Source: an uncultured Lysobacteraceae bacterium
GTDB taxonomy: Bacteria; Pseudomonadota; Gammaproteobacteria; Xanthomonadales; Xanthomonadaceae
Assembly: GCA_946480825.1 (NCBI GenBank)
Contig: CAMLLG010000104.1
Span: 1 to 9,697, forward strand
Direction of reading: 5' to 3'
Length of the DNA stretch: 9,697 nt
Part shown: one piece after another, positions 1 through 7,383 of the stretch
Numbering within the stretch: the first letter of the stretch is position 1
How the letters are laid out: each line of letters starts with the position of its first letter
Notes under the pieces: generated by a model
The model's database searches: none
Seen by the model: only the letters and a program-made list of their open reading frames with translations
Told to the model about the DNA's origin: nothing
Translations under genes and position numbers: made by a program

Positions 1-278
1 GGCACGCCGGTGAAGTCCTGCAGCACCACGCGGGCGGGCATGAAGGCGATCTCGGTGTCGGGCTCGCGGGTCGCGTCCCAGCGCGCCACCGCTTCGATGT
101 GTTCGGGCAGAACGCTGACGCCGTCTTCGTGCCGGAGCAGGTTTTCCAGCAGGATCTTCATCGCGAAGGGAAGATGATCGATCGGGCCGAGACGTTCCGC
201 GAGGCGCGGCAGGCTGAAGTACCGCAGGGATCGGCCGTCGACGTCGAGATGGCCGCGGGTGTCGAAGGAATCGCGCAT
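1..278 (-). CDS. acnA: Aconitate hydratase A, N-terminal part (cut by window edge)
   Basis: Aconitase A interconverts citrate and isocitrate through cis-aconitate in the TCA cycle, in the cytoplasm, using a [4Fe-4S] cluster. Only the first 92 codons are in the window, read leftwards from the ATG at 278. The translation begins MRDSFDTRGHLDVDG and contains RYFSLPRLAERLG, MKILLENLLRHEDG and PARVVLQDFTGVP. This is the conserved N-terminus of the AcnA/IRP1 family (E. coli AcnA has YYSLP, LKVLLENLLR and PARVLMQDFTGVP at the same places). The cluster cysteines and the swivel domain lie beyond the edge. A GGAG ribosome binding site (286-289 on the plus strand) sits 7 nt before the start. A possible -10 (GATAAT, complement of 319-324) lacks a convincing -35. 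The gene is divergent from the toxin-antitoxin pair. Identification is secure; completeness cannot be judged. Confidence 0.93.
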   Translation of the reverse strand, partial: MRDSFDTRGHLDVDGRSLRYFSLPRLAERLGPIDHLPFAMKILLENLLRHEDGVSVLPEHIEAVARWDATREPDTEIAFMPARVVLQDFTGV

Positions 279-380
279 GGCTGGGCTCCGTGTGGGGGAT
301 CGTGCGGTGCGGTCGTCGATTATCCGCCGGTGAAAGCGAAGTGCGACCGCAACATCTTGCCCGCATCATGGCGGCGGGCG

Positions 381-430
381 CATGCACTGGATGGAGTATG
401 CATGGAAAAGTATGTATCATATCCGCATAC
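381..430 (+). promoter_or_regulatory. Promoter with two inverted repeats upstream of the antitoxin gene
   Basis: A sigma-70-like promoter is visible: weak -35 TGGAGT at 392-397, a 17-nt spacer, and -10 TATCAT at 415-420 (five of six consensus bases). This predicts a transcript starting about 20 nt before the antitoxin ATG. Two inverted repeats cover it. CATGCA (381-386) pairs with TGCATG (399-404) around the -35. GTATG (410-414) pairs with CATAC (426-430) around the -10. A further direct GTATG is at 396-400. This is the arrangement expected of an operator bound by the AbrB-fold antitoxin or its complex with the toxin, since such modules are usually autorepressed. Binding is inferred, not shown. 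Confidence 0.55.
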
Positions 431-448
431 CAGAACCGGGGTCCGCCC

Positions 449-727
449 ATGGAAGCGACCGTCGCCGAACGAGGCCAGATCACGCTCCCCAAAGCCGTGC
501 GCGATGCCCTCGGGCTGACCAAGGGCAGCGTGCTGAAGGTGGAGCTGGAGGGCAGCCGTATCATCCTGCGCAAATCGGTGGACGACGCCATTTCCCGCGC
601 CCGCGGCCGGTTCCGGCTGGACGGCTTCGAATCGACCGATGCCGCCATCGAGGCGGTGCGCGGCCATGCCGCCGATGAGCCCTCGCCCGATACCGCCGCG
701 AAAGGCGAGGGCGACGTCGGCGCATGA
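449..727 (+). CDS. VapB-type antitoxin with SpoVT/AbrB DNA-binding domain
   Basis: The product is 92 residues. Residues 1-42 form a swapped-hairpin AbrB/MazE-type DNA-binding domain, with the hallmark pattern EATVAERGQITLPKAVRDALGL, then KGSVLKVELEGSRIILRK. The C-terminal half (about 43-92) is charged and includes RGRFRLDGFESTDAAIEAVRG, the sort of flexible segment with which VapB antitoxins wrap and block the PIN toxin. The ATG at 449 is chosen because it begins the domain exactly and follows the promoter closely; the frame is open further upstream (to 290), but that would run through the promoter. The Shine-Dalgarno is poor (CGGGG about 8 nt before the start). The stop overlaps the toxin start (ATGA), so the two are translationally coupled. 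Expected role: neutralise the toxin and repress the operon. Family call secure; the exact VapB subfamily is not. Confidence 0.88.
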   Translation: MEATVAERGQITLPKAVRDALGLTKGSVLKVELEGSRIILRKSVDDAISRARGRFRLDGFESTDAAIEAVRGHAADEPSPDTAAKGEGDVGA

Positions 728-1140
728 TCGCGATCGATTCTCCGGTCCTGATCGATCTGCTCGCCGACGGCCCGCATGCCGACGCGGCCGAGGCCTGTCT
801 GCGCCAATGCCTCACCGCCGGTCCGGTGGCGGTGTGCGACGTGGCGTTGGCCGAGGTCTGCGGCGCATTGCGCGACGGTGCCGATGTGCTGGCGGTCCTG
901 GAGGAGATGAGCATCCGCTTCAGCCCGCTGGAGGCCAAGTCTGCCCTGCGTGCCGGCGAGATGCAGCGCCGTCATCGCCAGCGCTCCGGCCGCGATCTGC
1001 GCGCGGCCCCCGATTTCCTGATCGGTGCCCATGCGCTGCTGCAGTGCAATGGGCTGATCACCCGCGACGACAAATTCTTCCGCGAATATTTCAAAGGTCT
1101 CAAGCTCATCGTTCCGGCCGTGTCCGAACCGGTACGTTGA
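724..1140 (+). CDS. PIN-domain ribonuclease toxin (VapC-like)
   Basis: The product is 138 residues, a normal length for VapC. PIN-domain toxins are Mg2+-dependent endoribonucleases that cut tRNA or rRNA and stop translation when the antitoxin is lost. The four acidic residues of the active site are all in place: D5 ([13 protein letters not shown]), E44 ([11 protein letters not shown]), D97 ([11 protein letters not shown]) and D115 (LITRDDKFF). The toxin therefore looks intact. The target RNA cannot be read from sequence. The start overlaps the antitoxin stop by 4 bp. Only 52 nt separate its stop from acnB, with no hairpin seen between. A chromosomal PIN protein in such a stable place could be a working toxin or a domesticated regulator of neighbouring transcripts; the sequence does not decide between them. 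Confidence 0.88.
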   Translation: MIAIDSPVLIDLLADGPHADAAEACLRQCLTAGPVAVCDVALAEVCGALRDGADVLAVLEEMSIRFSPLEAKSALRAGEMQRRHRQRSGRDLRAAPDFLIGAHALLQCNGLITRDDKFFREYFKGLKLIVPAVSEPVR

Positions 1141-1192
1141 AGCCTGTACCCACGCCCCCACTTCAGAACACGCCCGAAAACAGGAGTCACTC

Positions 1193-3784
1193 ATGCTCGC
1201 CGCCTATCGCCAACATGCCGCAGAACGCGCCGCGCTCGGCATTCCGCCGCTGCCGCTCACCGCGCAGCAGACCGCCGAGGTCATCGAACTGCTGAAGGCG
1301 CCGCCGGCCGGTGAGGAAGCCATGCTGGTCGATCTGATCGCGAACCGCGTGCCCGCCGGCGTCGACGACGCCGCGAAGGTGAAGGCGTCCTACCTCGCCG
1401 CCGTCGCCTTCGGCAATGAATCCTGCGCGCTGATGACGCGCGAGCGCGCGACCGAACTGTTGGGCACCATGCTCGGCGGCTACAACATCCACCCGCTGGT
1501 CGAACTGCTCGACGACGCCGTCGTCGGCACCATCGCCGCCGATGCGCTGAAGCACACGCTGCTGATGTTCGACGCCTTCCACGACGTGGAAGAAAAGGCG
1601 AAGGCCGGCAACGCCAACGCCCGGGCCGTGCTGCAGAGCTGGGCCGACGCCGAATGGTTCACCAGCAAGCCGGAAGTGCCGCAGAGCCTCACCGTCACCG
1701 TGTTCAAGGTGCCCGGCGAGACCAACACCGACGATCTTTCGCCCGCGCCCGACGCCACCACGCGCCCGGACATCCCGATGCATGCGCTGGCGATGCTCAA
1801 GAACACCCGCGAAGGCGCGCCGTTCAAGCCGGAGGAAGACGGCAAGCGCGGCCCGATCCAGCAGATTCTCGATCTCAAGAACAAGGGCCACCTGGTCGCC
1901 TATGTCGGCGATGTGGTCGGCACCGGCTCCAGCCGAAAGTCCGCGACCAACTCGGTGCTGTGGTGGACCGGCGAGGACATTCCGTACATCCCGAACAAGC
2001 GTTTCGGCGGCGTCTGCCTGGGTTCGAAGATCGCGCCAATCTTCTACAACACGATGGAGGACGCCGGCGCACTGCCGATCGAACTCGACGTGTCGAAGAT
2101 GGAGATGGGCGACGTGGTCGAACTGCGCCCGTACGACGGCAAGGCGCTGAAGAACGGCGAAGTCATCGCCGAGTTCCAGGTCAAGTCCGACGTGCTGTTC
2201 GACGAAGTGCGCGCCGGCGGCCGCATCCCGCTGATCGTCGGCCGCGGCCTGACCGCGAAGGCGCGCGAATCGCTGGGGCTGCCAGCCTCGACCCTGTTCC
2301 GTCTGCCGCAGCAGCCCGCCGACAGCGGCAAGGGTTTCTCGCTGGCGCAGAAGATGGTCGGCCGCGCCTGCGGTCTGCCGGAAGGTCAGGGCGTGCGTCC
2401 GGGCGCGTACTGCGAACCGAAGATGACCTCGGTCGGTTCGCAGGACACCACCGGCCCCATGACCCGCGACGAGTTGAAGGATCTGGCCTGCCTCGGTTTC
2501 TCCGCCGATCTGGTGATGCAGTCGTTCTGCCACACCGCGGCCTATCCGAAGCCGGTCGACGTGAAGACCCATCACACGTTGCCGGAATTCATTTCGACCC
2601 GCGGCGGCATCTCGCTGCGTCCGGGCGACGGCGTGATCCACTCCTGGCTCAATCGCATGCTGTTGCCCGACACCGTCGGCACCGGCGGCGATTCGCATAC
2701 GCGTTTCCCCGTCGGCATTTCGTTCCCGGCGGGTTCGGGTCTGGTCGCTTTCGCCGCGGCGACCGGCGTGATGCCGCTGGACATGCCGGAATCGGTGCTG
2801 GTGCGCTTCAAGGGCGAAATGCAGCCCGGCGTCACCCTGCGCGACCTGGTCAACGCCATCCCGTACTACGCGATCAAGGCGGGCCTGCTGACGGTCGCCA
2901 AGCAGGGCAAGAAGAACATCTTCTCCGGCCGCATCCTCGAGATCGAAGGCCTGCCGGACCTGAAGGTGGAACAGGCCTTCGAGCTGTCGGACGCGTCGGC
3001 CGAGCGCTCCGCCGCCGGCTGCACGGTGAAGCTGAACGAAGCGCCGATCCGCGAGTACCTCACCAGCAACATCGTGCTGATGAAGAACATGATCGCCGAC
3101 GGCTACCAGGACAAGCGCACGCTGGAGCGCCGCATCCAGAAGGTGCAGGAGTGGCTGGCCAACCCGCAGCTGCTGGAGGCCGACAAGGACGCCGAGTACG
3201 CCGCCGTGATCGAGATCGACCTGGCCGACATCAAGGAGCCGCTGCTCTGCTGCCCCAACGACCCGGACGACGTGAAGCCGCTGTCGCTGGTGCAGGACAC
3301 CAAGATCGACGAAGTGTTCATCGGTTCGTGCATGACCAACATCGGCCACTTCCGCGCCGCCGCGAAACTGCTGGAAGGCAAGCGCGACATCCCGACCCGG
3401 CTGTGGGTCGCGCCGCCGACCAAGATGGATGCGTCCGAACTGACCAAGGAAGGCCACTACGGCACCTTCGGCACCGCCGGTGCGCGCATGGAAATGCCCG
3501 GTTGCTCGCTGTGCATGGGCAACCAGGCGCAGGTGCGCGAGGGCGCGACCGTGTTCTCCACCAGCACCCGCAACTTTCCGAACCGTCTGGGCAAGAATTC
3601 GAACGTCTACCTCGGCTCGGCGGAGCTCGCGGCGATCTGTTCGCGCCTCGGCCGCATCCCGACCAAGGCCGAATACATGGCCGACATCGGCGTCATCAAC
3701 GAACAGGGCGCGGAAATCTACCGCTACATGAACTTCGACCAGATCCGGGATTATCAGGAGGTTGCGGATACGGTCGCGGTCTGA
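1193..3784 (+). CDS. acnB: Aconitate hydratase B
   Basis: AcnB is the main TCA-cycle aconitase of many proteobacteria (citrate to isocitrate). In E. coli it also acts on 2-methyl-cis-aconitate and, as apo-protein, binds mRNA. The product has 863 residues (E. coli 865) and aligns end to end. The N-terminal HEAT-like domain starts [17 protein letters not shown] and contains [18 protein letters not shown]. The swivel domain contains [15 protein letters not shown] and [19 protein letters not shown]. The catalytic domains contain [37 protein letters not shown] and GGDSHTRFP. The three cluster ligands are C713 ([14 protein letters not shown]), C771 and C774 ([10 protein letters not shown]). An AGGAG at 1182-1186, 6 nt before the ATG, fixes the start. 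No clear promoter of its own is visible in the 52-nt gap after the toxin gene. It ends with a strong terminator. In Xanthomonas an aconitase gene (rpfA) affects virulence regulation; whether this gene corresponds to it cannot be said. Confidence 0.98.
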   Translation: MLAAYRQHAAERAALGIPPLPLTAQQTAEVIELLKAPPAGEEAMLVDLIANRVPAGVDDAAKVKASYLAAVAFGNESCALMTRERATELLGTMLGGYNIHPLVELLDDAVVGTIAADALKHTLLMFDAFHDVEEKAKAGNANARAVLQSWADAEWFTSKPEVPQSLTVTVFKVPGETNTDDLSPAPDATTRPDIPMHALAMLKNTREGAPFKPEEDGKRGPIQQILDLKNKGHLVAYVGDVVGTGSSRKSATNSVLWWTGEDIPYIPNKRFGGVCLGSKIAPIFYNTMEDAGALPIELDVSKMEMGDVVELRPYDGKALKNGEVIAEFQVKSDVLFDEVRAGGRIPLIVGRGLTAKARESLGLPASTLFRLPQQPADSGKGFSLAQKMVGRACGLPEGQGVRPGAYCEPKMTSVGSQDTTGPMTRDELKDLACLGFSADLVMQSFCHTAAYPKPVDVKTHHTLPEFISTRGGISLRPGDGVIHSWLNRMLLPDTVGTGGDSHTRFPVGISFPAGSGLVAFAAATGVMPLDMPESVLVRFKGEMQPGVTLRDLVNAIPYYAIKAGLLTVAKQGKKNIFSGRILEIEGLPDLKVEQAFELSDASAERSAAGCTVKLNEAPIREYLTSNIVLMKNMIADGYQDKRTLERRIQKVQEWLANPQLLEADKDAEYAAVIEIDLADIKEPLLCCPNDPDDVKPLSLVQDTKIDEVFIGSCMTNIGHFRAAAKLLEGKRDIPTRLWVAPPTKMDASELTKEGHYGTFGTAGARMEMPGCSLCMGNQAQVREGATVFSTSTRNFPNRLGKNSNVYLGSAELAAICSRLGRIPTKAEYMADIGVINEQGAEIYRYMNFDQIRDYQEVADTVAV

Positions 3785-3800
3785 TCGAAGCATGTGGTGC

Positions 3801-3835
3801 AACGGAAACGCCCGGCATTGCCGGGCGTTTCCGTT
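3801..3835 (+). terminator. Intrinsic terminator hairpin after acnB
   Basis: The arms 3801-3816 (AACGGAAACGCCCGGC) and 3820-3835 are perfectly complementary, giving a 16-bp stem with a 3-nt ATT loop, 16 nt after the acnB stop. There is no separate U-tract; the only T-rich part is within the stem (GTTTCCGTT). Hairpins of this kind close operons in GC-rich proteobacteria. The stem is nearly symmetric and could also work on the other strand. Its 3' arm overlaps the place where the -35 of the next gene would lie. Confidence 0.85.
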
Positions 3836-3862
3836 CGGACTGCGCGCTGTTAGCATCGGCGC
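3828..3862 (+). promoter_or_regulatory. Probable leaderless promoter of the zinc-ribbon/TPM gene
   Basis: TAGCAT at 3851-3856 is a good -10 (TATAAT with two changes) and ends only 6 nt before the ATG at 3863. Transcription would then start at or within a base or two of the ATG. There is no Shine-Dalgarno between. The best -35 is TTTCCG (3828-3833) at 17 nt spacing, which is weak and inside the 3' arm of the acnB terminator. Leaderless translation is inferred from this geometry. Confidence 0.5.
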
Positions 3863-5086
3863 ATGTCCGAGCACGACTCTCCCACCGGTTACACGCAGAA
3901 ATCCGCAGACGGCATCGCGGAGACCACGTGTCCGCATTGCGGCTCATCGCAGATCTCCCAGCACCCGGTCACGGGCGAGTGGACCTGCCTGTACTGCCGG
4001 GCGCAGTGGGCCGCCACCAGGACAGCCGTCGTTTCGGTGGGCGACGAAAACGCGCCGCGTGGCGCGGACATCGCCACCGGACGAGTGTTCGTCTGCCCCA
4101 ATTGCGGCGGAAGCCAGCTCAGGCAGGACGGCTACACCGGCAAGTGGCTGTGCCTGGACTGCCGCAACGAGTTCCTCGATGTCGATGCGCGGATGGTTGT
4201 CGTCGATGCCGCCGCCACCATCCGCAAGAATGATCTGGTCGTCGACACCGCGAACCTGCTGAGCGATGCGCAAGAGGCCGATTTGCTGGCGTATCTGCGC
4301 TCGATCGAATCGCGGTTGGTGGTTGCGGTGGAAACCGTCAACACGATCACCGAGAACGTCGAATACTACGCACGCCGCCGCGCGCAGGAACTCGGCGTCG
4401 GCCGCGACGACATCGACAATGGCGTGTACATCGTGGTGGTTCTGAATCCACGACGGATCCAGATCGTCACCGGCAACGGCGTCGCGCCGAAGATCGATGC
4501 GACGCAGCTCAACCGCATTTCCAGCCAGATCATCGCGCCGAAATTCAAGGCGGGCGACTATGTGGCCGGGTTCAAGAGCGGTGTCGCGGAGATGCTGCGG
4601 TTGTACGCGTCTCCGGCCAACAACGCCCGGGGATCGGTAGCGAAGCCGAACGGCGCAGGAAAGAAGGGGCGCGGCTACCTGGGCGTGGTGCTTGCGGCCA
4701 TCACGGCAATCATCGGAGGCTGCTTCGGCTTCGCGCATTGGCAGGCCCGGCAACCGTTCCACAGCTACACGCGGATCAGCGCGGAAGGCTCGGCCTGCTT
4801 CGATCATTACTACGTGTACGACAAGCAGGCGAAAACCCATCGTCTGGCATCGAAGACCGCAGTGCCCGTCGGCAATTGCACCAGCGAGAAAAAAACCTCC
4901 AGCTCATGCACGCAGGAGATTTACACCACCTTCGAATCGATCGATTGGCGCGATGTCGAACTGAGCAGCCGGACCGTGAGCGGTGATTTCTGCAGCAGTT
5001 CCAGTGGAGATTCCGGCAGTAACAGCAGCAGTTCCTATGGTGGGGGCGACTTCGATTCGGGATCCAGCGGCGGTTCCGACTGGTAG
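3863..5086 (+). CDS. Membrane protein with two zinc ribbons and a TPM domain
   Basis: The product is 407 residues. Residues 23-45 and 78-100 are two zinc ribbons, each C-x2-C-x15-C-x2-C (CPHC/CLYC and CPNC/CLDC) and exactly 55 residues apart. Residues about 117-245 match the TPM domain (NDLVVDTANLLSDAQEADL; YYARRRAQELGVGRDDIDNGVYIVV; RRIQIVTGNGV; IIAPKFKAGDYVAGFKSGV). A transmembrane helix follows at about 272-292, after the basic stretch KKGRG. The tail has four cysteines and then a Ser/Gly-rich end finishing GGSDW, which is typical of TPM proteins. There is no signal peptide. TPM domains occur in thylakoid Psb32/TLP18.3 (photosystem II repair) and in poorly understood bacterial envelope proteins; this gene's function is unknown. 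It stands alone between the acnB terminator and the convergent hflD (2 nt between stops). Codon use looks less strict than in acnB. Domain call good; role open. Confidence 0.85.
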   Translation: MSEHDSPTGYTQKSADGIAETTCPHCGSSQISQHPVTGEWTCLYCRAQWAATRTAVVSVGDENAPRGADIATGRVFVCPNCGGSQLRQDGYTGKWLCLDCRNEFLDVDARMVVVDAAATIRKNDLVVDTANLLSDAQEADLLAYLRSIESRLVVAVETVNTITENVEYYARRRAQELGVGRDDIDNGVYIVVVLNPRRIQIVTGNGVAPKIDATQLNRISSQIIAPKFKAGDYVAGFKSGVAEMLRLYASPANNARGSVAKPNGAGKKGRGYLGVVLAAITAIIGGCFGFAHWQARQPFHSYTRISAEGSACFDHYYVYDKQAKTHRLASKTAVPVGNCTSEKKTSSSCTQEIYTTFESIDWRDVELSSRTVSGDFCSSSSGDSGSNSSSSYGGGDFDSGSSGGSDW

Positions 5087-5088
5087 CG

Positions 5089-5700
5089 TCAAACCAGCTC
5101 CGCCTCGATCGCCTGCATCATCGCCCTGCGGCTGAACACGAAGTCCCACATCGAGCCGCCCATCTGGCGCCACAGCACCGCGGAACGCAGCGACGCGAGC
5201 AGCAGGGCACGGATCTCGGCGACGACTTCCGGCTGCTGCAGGTAGTGCGGGTTGCCCTGCACGATCACCTTCGGCCGCAGATGGCTGATGGTGTCGGCGT
5301 AAAGCTGGCCCAGACGCGAGATCGCGTCCGGATGGATGCTGCCCTGGTGTTCGGCGATGCCGCCGAGGGTGCGGATACCCTCCAAGACGTGCTCGGCCAT
5401 GCCTGCGTCGGCGACGAATCGCCGTTCGATCTGCAGGATGGCCTTGGCGAGTTTCGGCAGCGCGTCGTCGCCGCGCAGATCGGTGAGGTAGTCGCGCAGC
5501 AGCATCAGGCCGGCGCGGACCGACCCGGCGCCGCCGTAGACGTCGTCCACGGAATCGGCATCGATCCGGAACACGCTGTCCAGCACGACGCGCTCGGCGG
5601 CAGCCTCGGCGTGGCCGGTGTCGGCGATCTGGCGAACGAGTCTGAGCGCCTGCAGCAGGCCGGCGAGGGCGAGTACCCGGGAACGGAAATCCATGGTCAT
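5089..5700 (-). CDS. hflD: HflD (high frequency lysogenization protein D)
   Basis: The product is 203 residues and matches the HflD/YcfC family (DUF489) over its length: RVLALAGLLQALRLVRQIADTG near the start, VYGGAGSVRAGLMLLRDYL and LPKLAKAILQIERR in the middle, IQ-type helices, then VIVQGNPHYLQQPEVVAEIRALLLASLRSAVLWRQMGGS at the end. In E. coli HflD is a peripheral inner-membrane protein that binds phage lambda CII and speeds its loss; its normal cell function is uncertain. Two in-frame starts are possible, the ATG at 5700 or at 5694, neither with a strong Shine-Dalgarno. The gene follows mnmA by 31 nt, as in E. coli, so it is likely the last gene of that operon. purB, the usual next gene in E. 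coli, is absent. Confidence 0.92.
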   Translation of the reverse strand: MTMDFRSRVLALAGLLQALRLVRQIADTGHAEAAAERVVLDSVFRIDADSVDDVYGGAGSVRAGLMLLRDYLTDLRGDDALPKLAKAILQIERRFVADAGMAEHVLEGIRTLGGIAEHQGSIHPDAISRLGQLYADTISHLRPKVIVQGNPHYLQQPEVVAEIRALLLASLRSAVLWRQMGGSMWDFVFSRRAMMQAIEAELV

Positions 5701-5731
5701 CGGTACAGGATAGCGGGGATGCGGTGCGCGG

Positions 5732-6886
5732 TCAGGTGTTCGTGACGATCGGCCGCGACGGGACGCCGGCGCCTTCGCGTTCCAGCGGTGCGTCGGTGGC
5801 CGCGATCACCGCGCCGCCGAGGCAGACTTCGCCGTCGTACAGGACCAGAGACTGCCCGGGCGTGACCGCGCGCTGCGGGCGCTCGAAGACCACGGCGAGC
5901 GTGCCGTCCTCGCGGACTTCGACCTCGCAGGCCTCGTCCTGCTGGCGATAGCGGGTCTGCGCGGTGCACGCGAAGCGGGCCGCCGGTGCCGTCCCGGCGA
6001 TCCAGTGCGCGCGTTCGCTCCAGAGGCGGTTCGAGAACAGATACGGCGAATCCGTGCCCTGGTCGACGATCAGGGTGTTGTCGGCCACGCGTTTGCCGAC
6101 CACGAACCACGGCGCCGCCGCGAAGCCGCGGACGCCGCCGATGTGAAGGCCTTCGCGCTGGCCGAGAGTGAAATAGAACACGCCGGGATGTTCGCCGATG
6201 CGGCGGCCATCGGGCGTGATCATCGGGCCGGGCTTCGCCGGCAGATACTGCGAAAGAAATTCGCGGAAGTCGCGCTCGCCGATGAAACAGATGCCGGTCG
6301 AATCCTTCTTCGCCGCGGTCGGCAGGCCGGCTTCGGCCGCCATCCGCCGCACGTCCGGTTTGACCAGTTCGCCGAGCGGGAACAGCGTCGCCGCCAACTG
6401 CGCCTGGCCCAGCTGGTGCAGGAAATAGCTCTGGTCCTTGTTGCGGTCGGCGGCGCGCAGCAGTTGCCATACACCGTCGCGTTCGCGGACCCGCGCGTAG
6501 TGGCCGGTGGCGATGAACTCCGCGCCCAGCGCGCGCGCCGCATCGAGGAAATATTTGAACTTGATCTCGCGGTTGCACAGCACGTCCGGATTCGGCGTGC
6601 GCCCCGCGGCGTACTCGGCGAGGAAATGCTCGAACACGCCCGCCCAGTATTCATTCGAGAAATCGCGGAAATGGATCGGAAGACCCAATCTGCCGCAGAC
6701 CGCGACCGCGTCGCGTCGGTCGTCTTCGGCGCGGCAATCGCCGCTGCCGTCGTCGGCCCAGTTGGTCATGAACAGACCGGCCACGGACCGCGTGGGATCG
6801 GTCAGGGCCTGATCGCGCAGCAGCAGGGCGGCGACCGAGGAATCGACGCCGCCGGACATGCCGACGATGATGCGGGGAGCGCTCAC
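5732..6886 (-). CDS. mnmA: tRNA-specific 2-thiouridylase
   Basis: MnmA (TrmU) adds sulphur to C2 of wobble uridine 34 in tRNA-Lys, -Glu and -Gln, using ATP and sulphur relayed by the IscS/Tus chain. The product has 384 residues. The PP-loop ATP-binding motif SGGVDSS is at 11-17. The catalytic nucleophile is C104 ([11 protein letters not shown]) and the persulfide cysteine is C200 ([14 protein letters not shown]). Other family blocks are [20 protein letters not shown] and [17 protein letters not shown]. The C-terminal beta domain ends with a short unconserved tail. The start is GTG at 6886; the next in-frame ATG (M10) would cut into the strand before the PP-loop, so GTG is preferred despite a weak ribosome site. 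It lies 16 nt behind nudJ and 31 nt before hflD, so co-transcription is likely. Confidence 0.97.
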   Translation of the reverse strand: MSAPRIIVGMSGGVDSSVAALLLRDQALTDPTRSVAGLFMTNWADDGSGDCRAEDDRRDAVAVCGRLGLPIHFRDFSNEYWAGVFEHFLAEYAAGRTPNPDVLCNREIKFKYFLDAARALGAEFIATGHYARVRERDGVWQLLRAADRNKDQSYFLHQLGQAQLAATLFPLGELVKPDVRRMAAEAGLPTAAKKDSTGICFIGERDFREFLSQYLPAKPGPMITPDGRRIGEHPGVFYFTLGQREGLHIGGVRGFAAAPWFVVGKRVADNTLIVDQGTDSPYLFSNRLWSERAHWIAGTAPAARFACTAQTRYRQQDEACEVEVREDGTLAVVFERPQRAVTPGQSLVLYDGEVCLGGAVIAATDAPLEREGAGVPSRPIVTNT

Positions 6887-6902
6887 GAATCGGACCGAAG
6901 CC

Positions 6903-7367
6903 TCAGGCCAGATGCTGCAACAGCGTCAACGGCGATCGGTGCCCGGCGAGATGATCGGCCACCACCTGCCAGACCAGCGGGCTGCGATGGCGGTCGCGGG
7001 CGTCCAGCAGTTCCTGCGGCGTCAGCCAGAGCGCCTGCACGATACCGTCGTCCAGCCGGCGTGCCGGGTCGTGACGCTCGGGTTCGGCGGCGAAGGCGAA
7101 GCGCAGATAGTGCCGCCCCGTCTCCGGGGCCTTCCATTGATACGCGCCGAGAAACGCGGTGAGGCGCACGTCCCAGCCGGTTTCTTCGCGGGTCTCGCGG
7201 AGGGCGGCATCTGCGAGGCTCTCGTCGGGTTCGAGATGGCCGGCCGGCTGGTTCAGCACCAGCCGGCCTTCGGCGCGCTCTTCGACGCAGAGCAGGCGGC
7301 CATCGGCGACCACGACCGTGGCCACGGTCACGTCCGGCTGCCAGAAGCGCCCTTCGCGGTAAGTCAT
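6903..7367 (-). CDS. nudJ: Nudix hydrolase, NudJ type
   Basis: The product has 154 residues and a complete Nudix box, G43-x5-E49-x7-R57-E58-x2-E61-E62-x-G64 ([23 protein letters not shown]), which binds Mg2+ and cleaves nucleoside diphosphates linked to other groups. The flanks [23 protein letters not shown] and [11 protein letters not shown] match NudJ (YmfB), which in E. coli hydrolyses nucleoside tri- and diphosphates and thiamine pyrophosphate precursors (HMP-PP). Position supports this: nudJ precedes mnmA and hflD in E. coli too. The ATG at 7365-7367 follows a weak GGGA site. Gaps are 16 nt on both sides. Substrate is inferred from family and synteny; another phosphohydrolase activity in the same subfamily is possible. 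Confidence 0.88.
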   Translation of the reverse strand: MTYREGRFWQPDVTVATVVVADGRLLCVEERAEGRLVLNQPAGHLEPDESLADAALRETREETGWDVRLTAFLGAYQWKAPETGRHYLRFAFAAEPERHDPARRLDDGIVQALWLTPQELLDARDRHRSPLVWQVVADHLAGHRSPLTLLQHLA

Positions 7368-7383
7368 GCGGTTCCCGTCCGGA

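Noticed and set aside
290..448. N-terminal extension of the antitoxin frame to 290
   Set aside because: It would run through the promoter and both inverted repeats and adds nothing resembling a domain; the ATG at 449 starts the AbrB fold exactly.
1187..3937. Very long minus-strand open frame (916 codons) opposite acnB
   Set aside because: It is antisense to a fully conserved acnB, is rich in His, Arg, Val and Gly in the way expected of a shadow frame in GC-rich DNA, matches no family I know, and also runs through the terminator hairpin.
1654..4233. Second long plus-strand frame (859 codons) overlapping acnB
   Set aside because: Arg/Gly/Ala/Pro-rich shadow in another frame; it crosses the acnB stop, the terminator and the TPM gene start, and shows no domain.
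6005..7162. 385-codon plus-strand frame opposite mnmA and nudJ
   Set aside because: Antisense shadow of two well-conserved genes; no recognisable domain and no ribosome site considered convincing.
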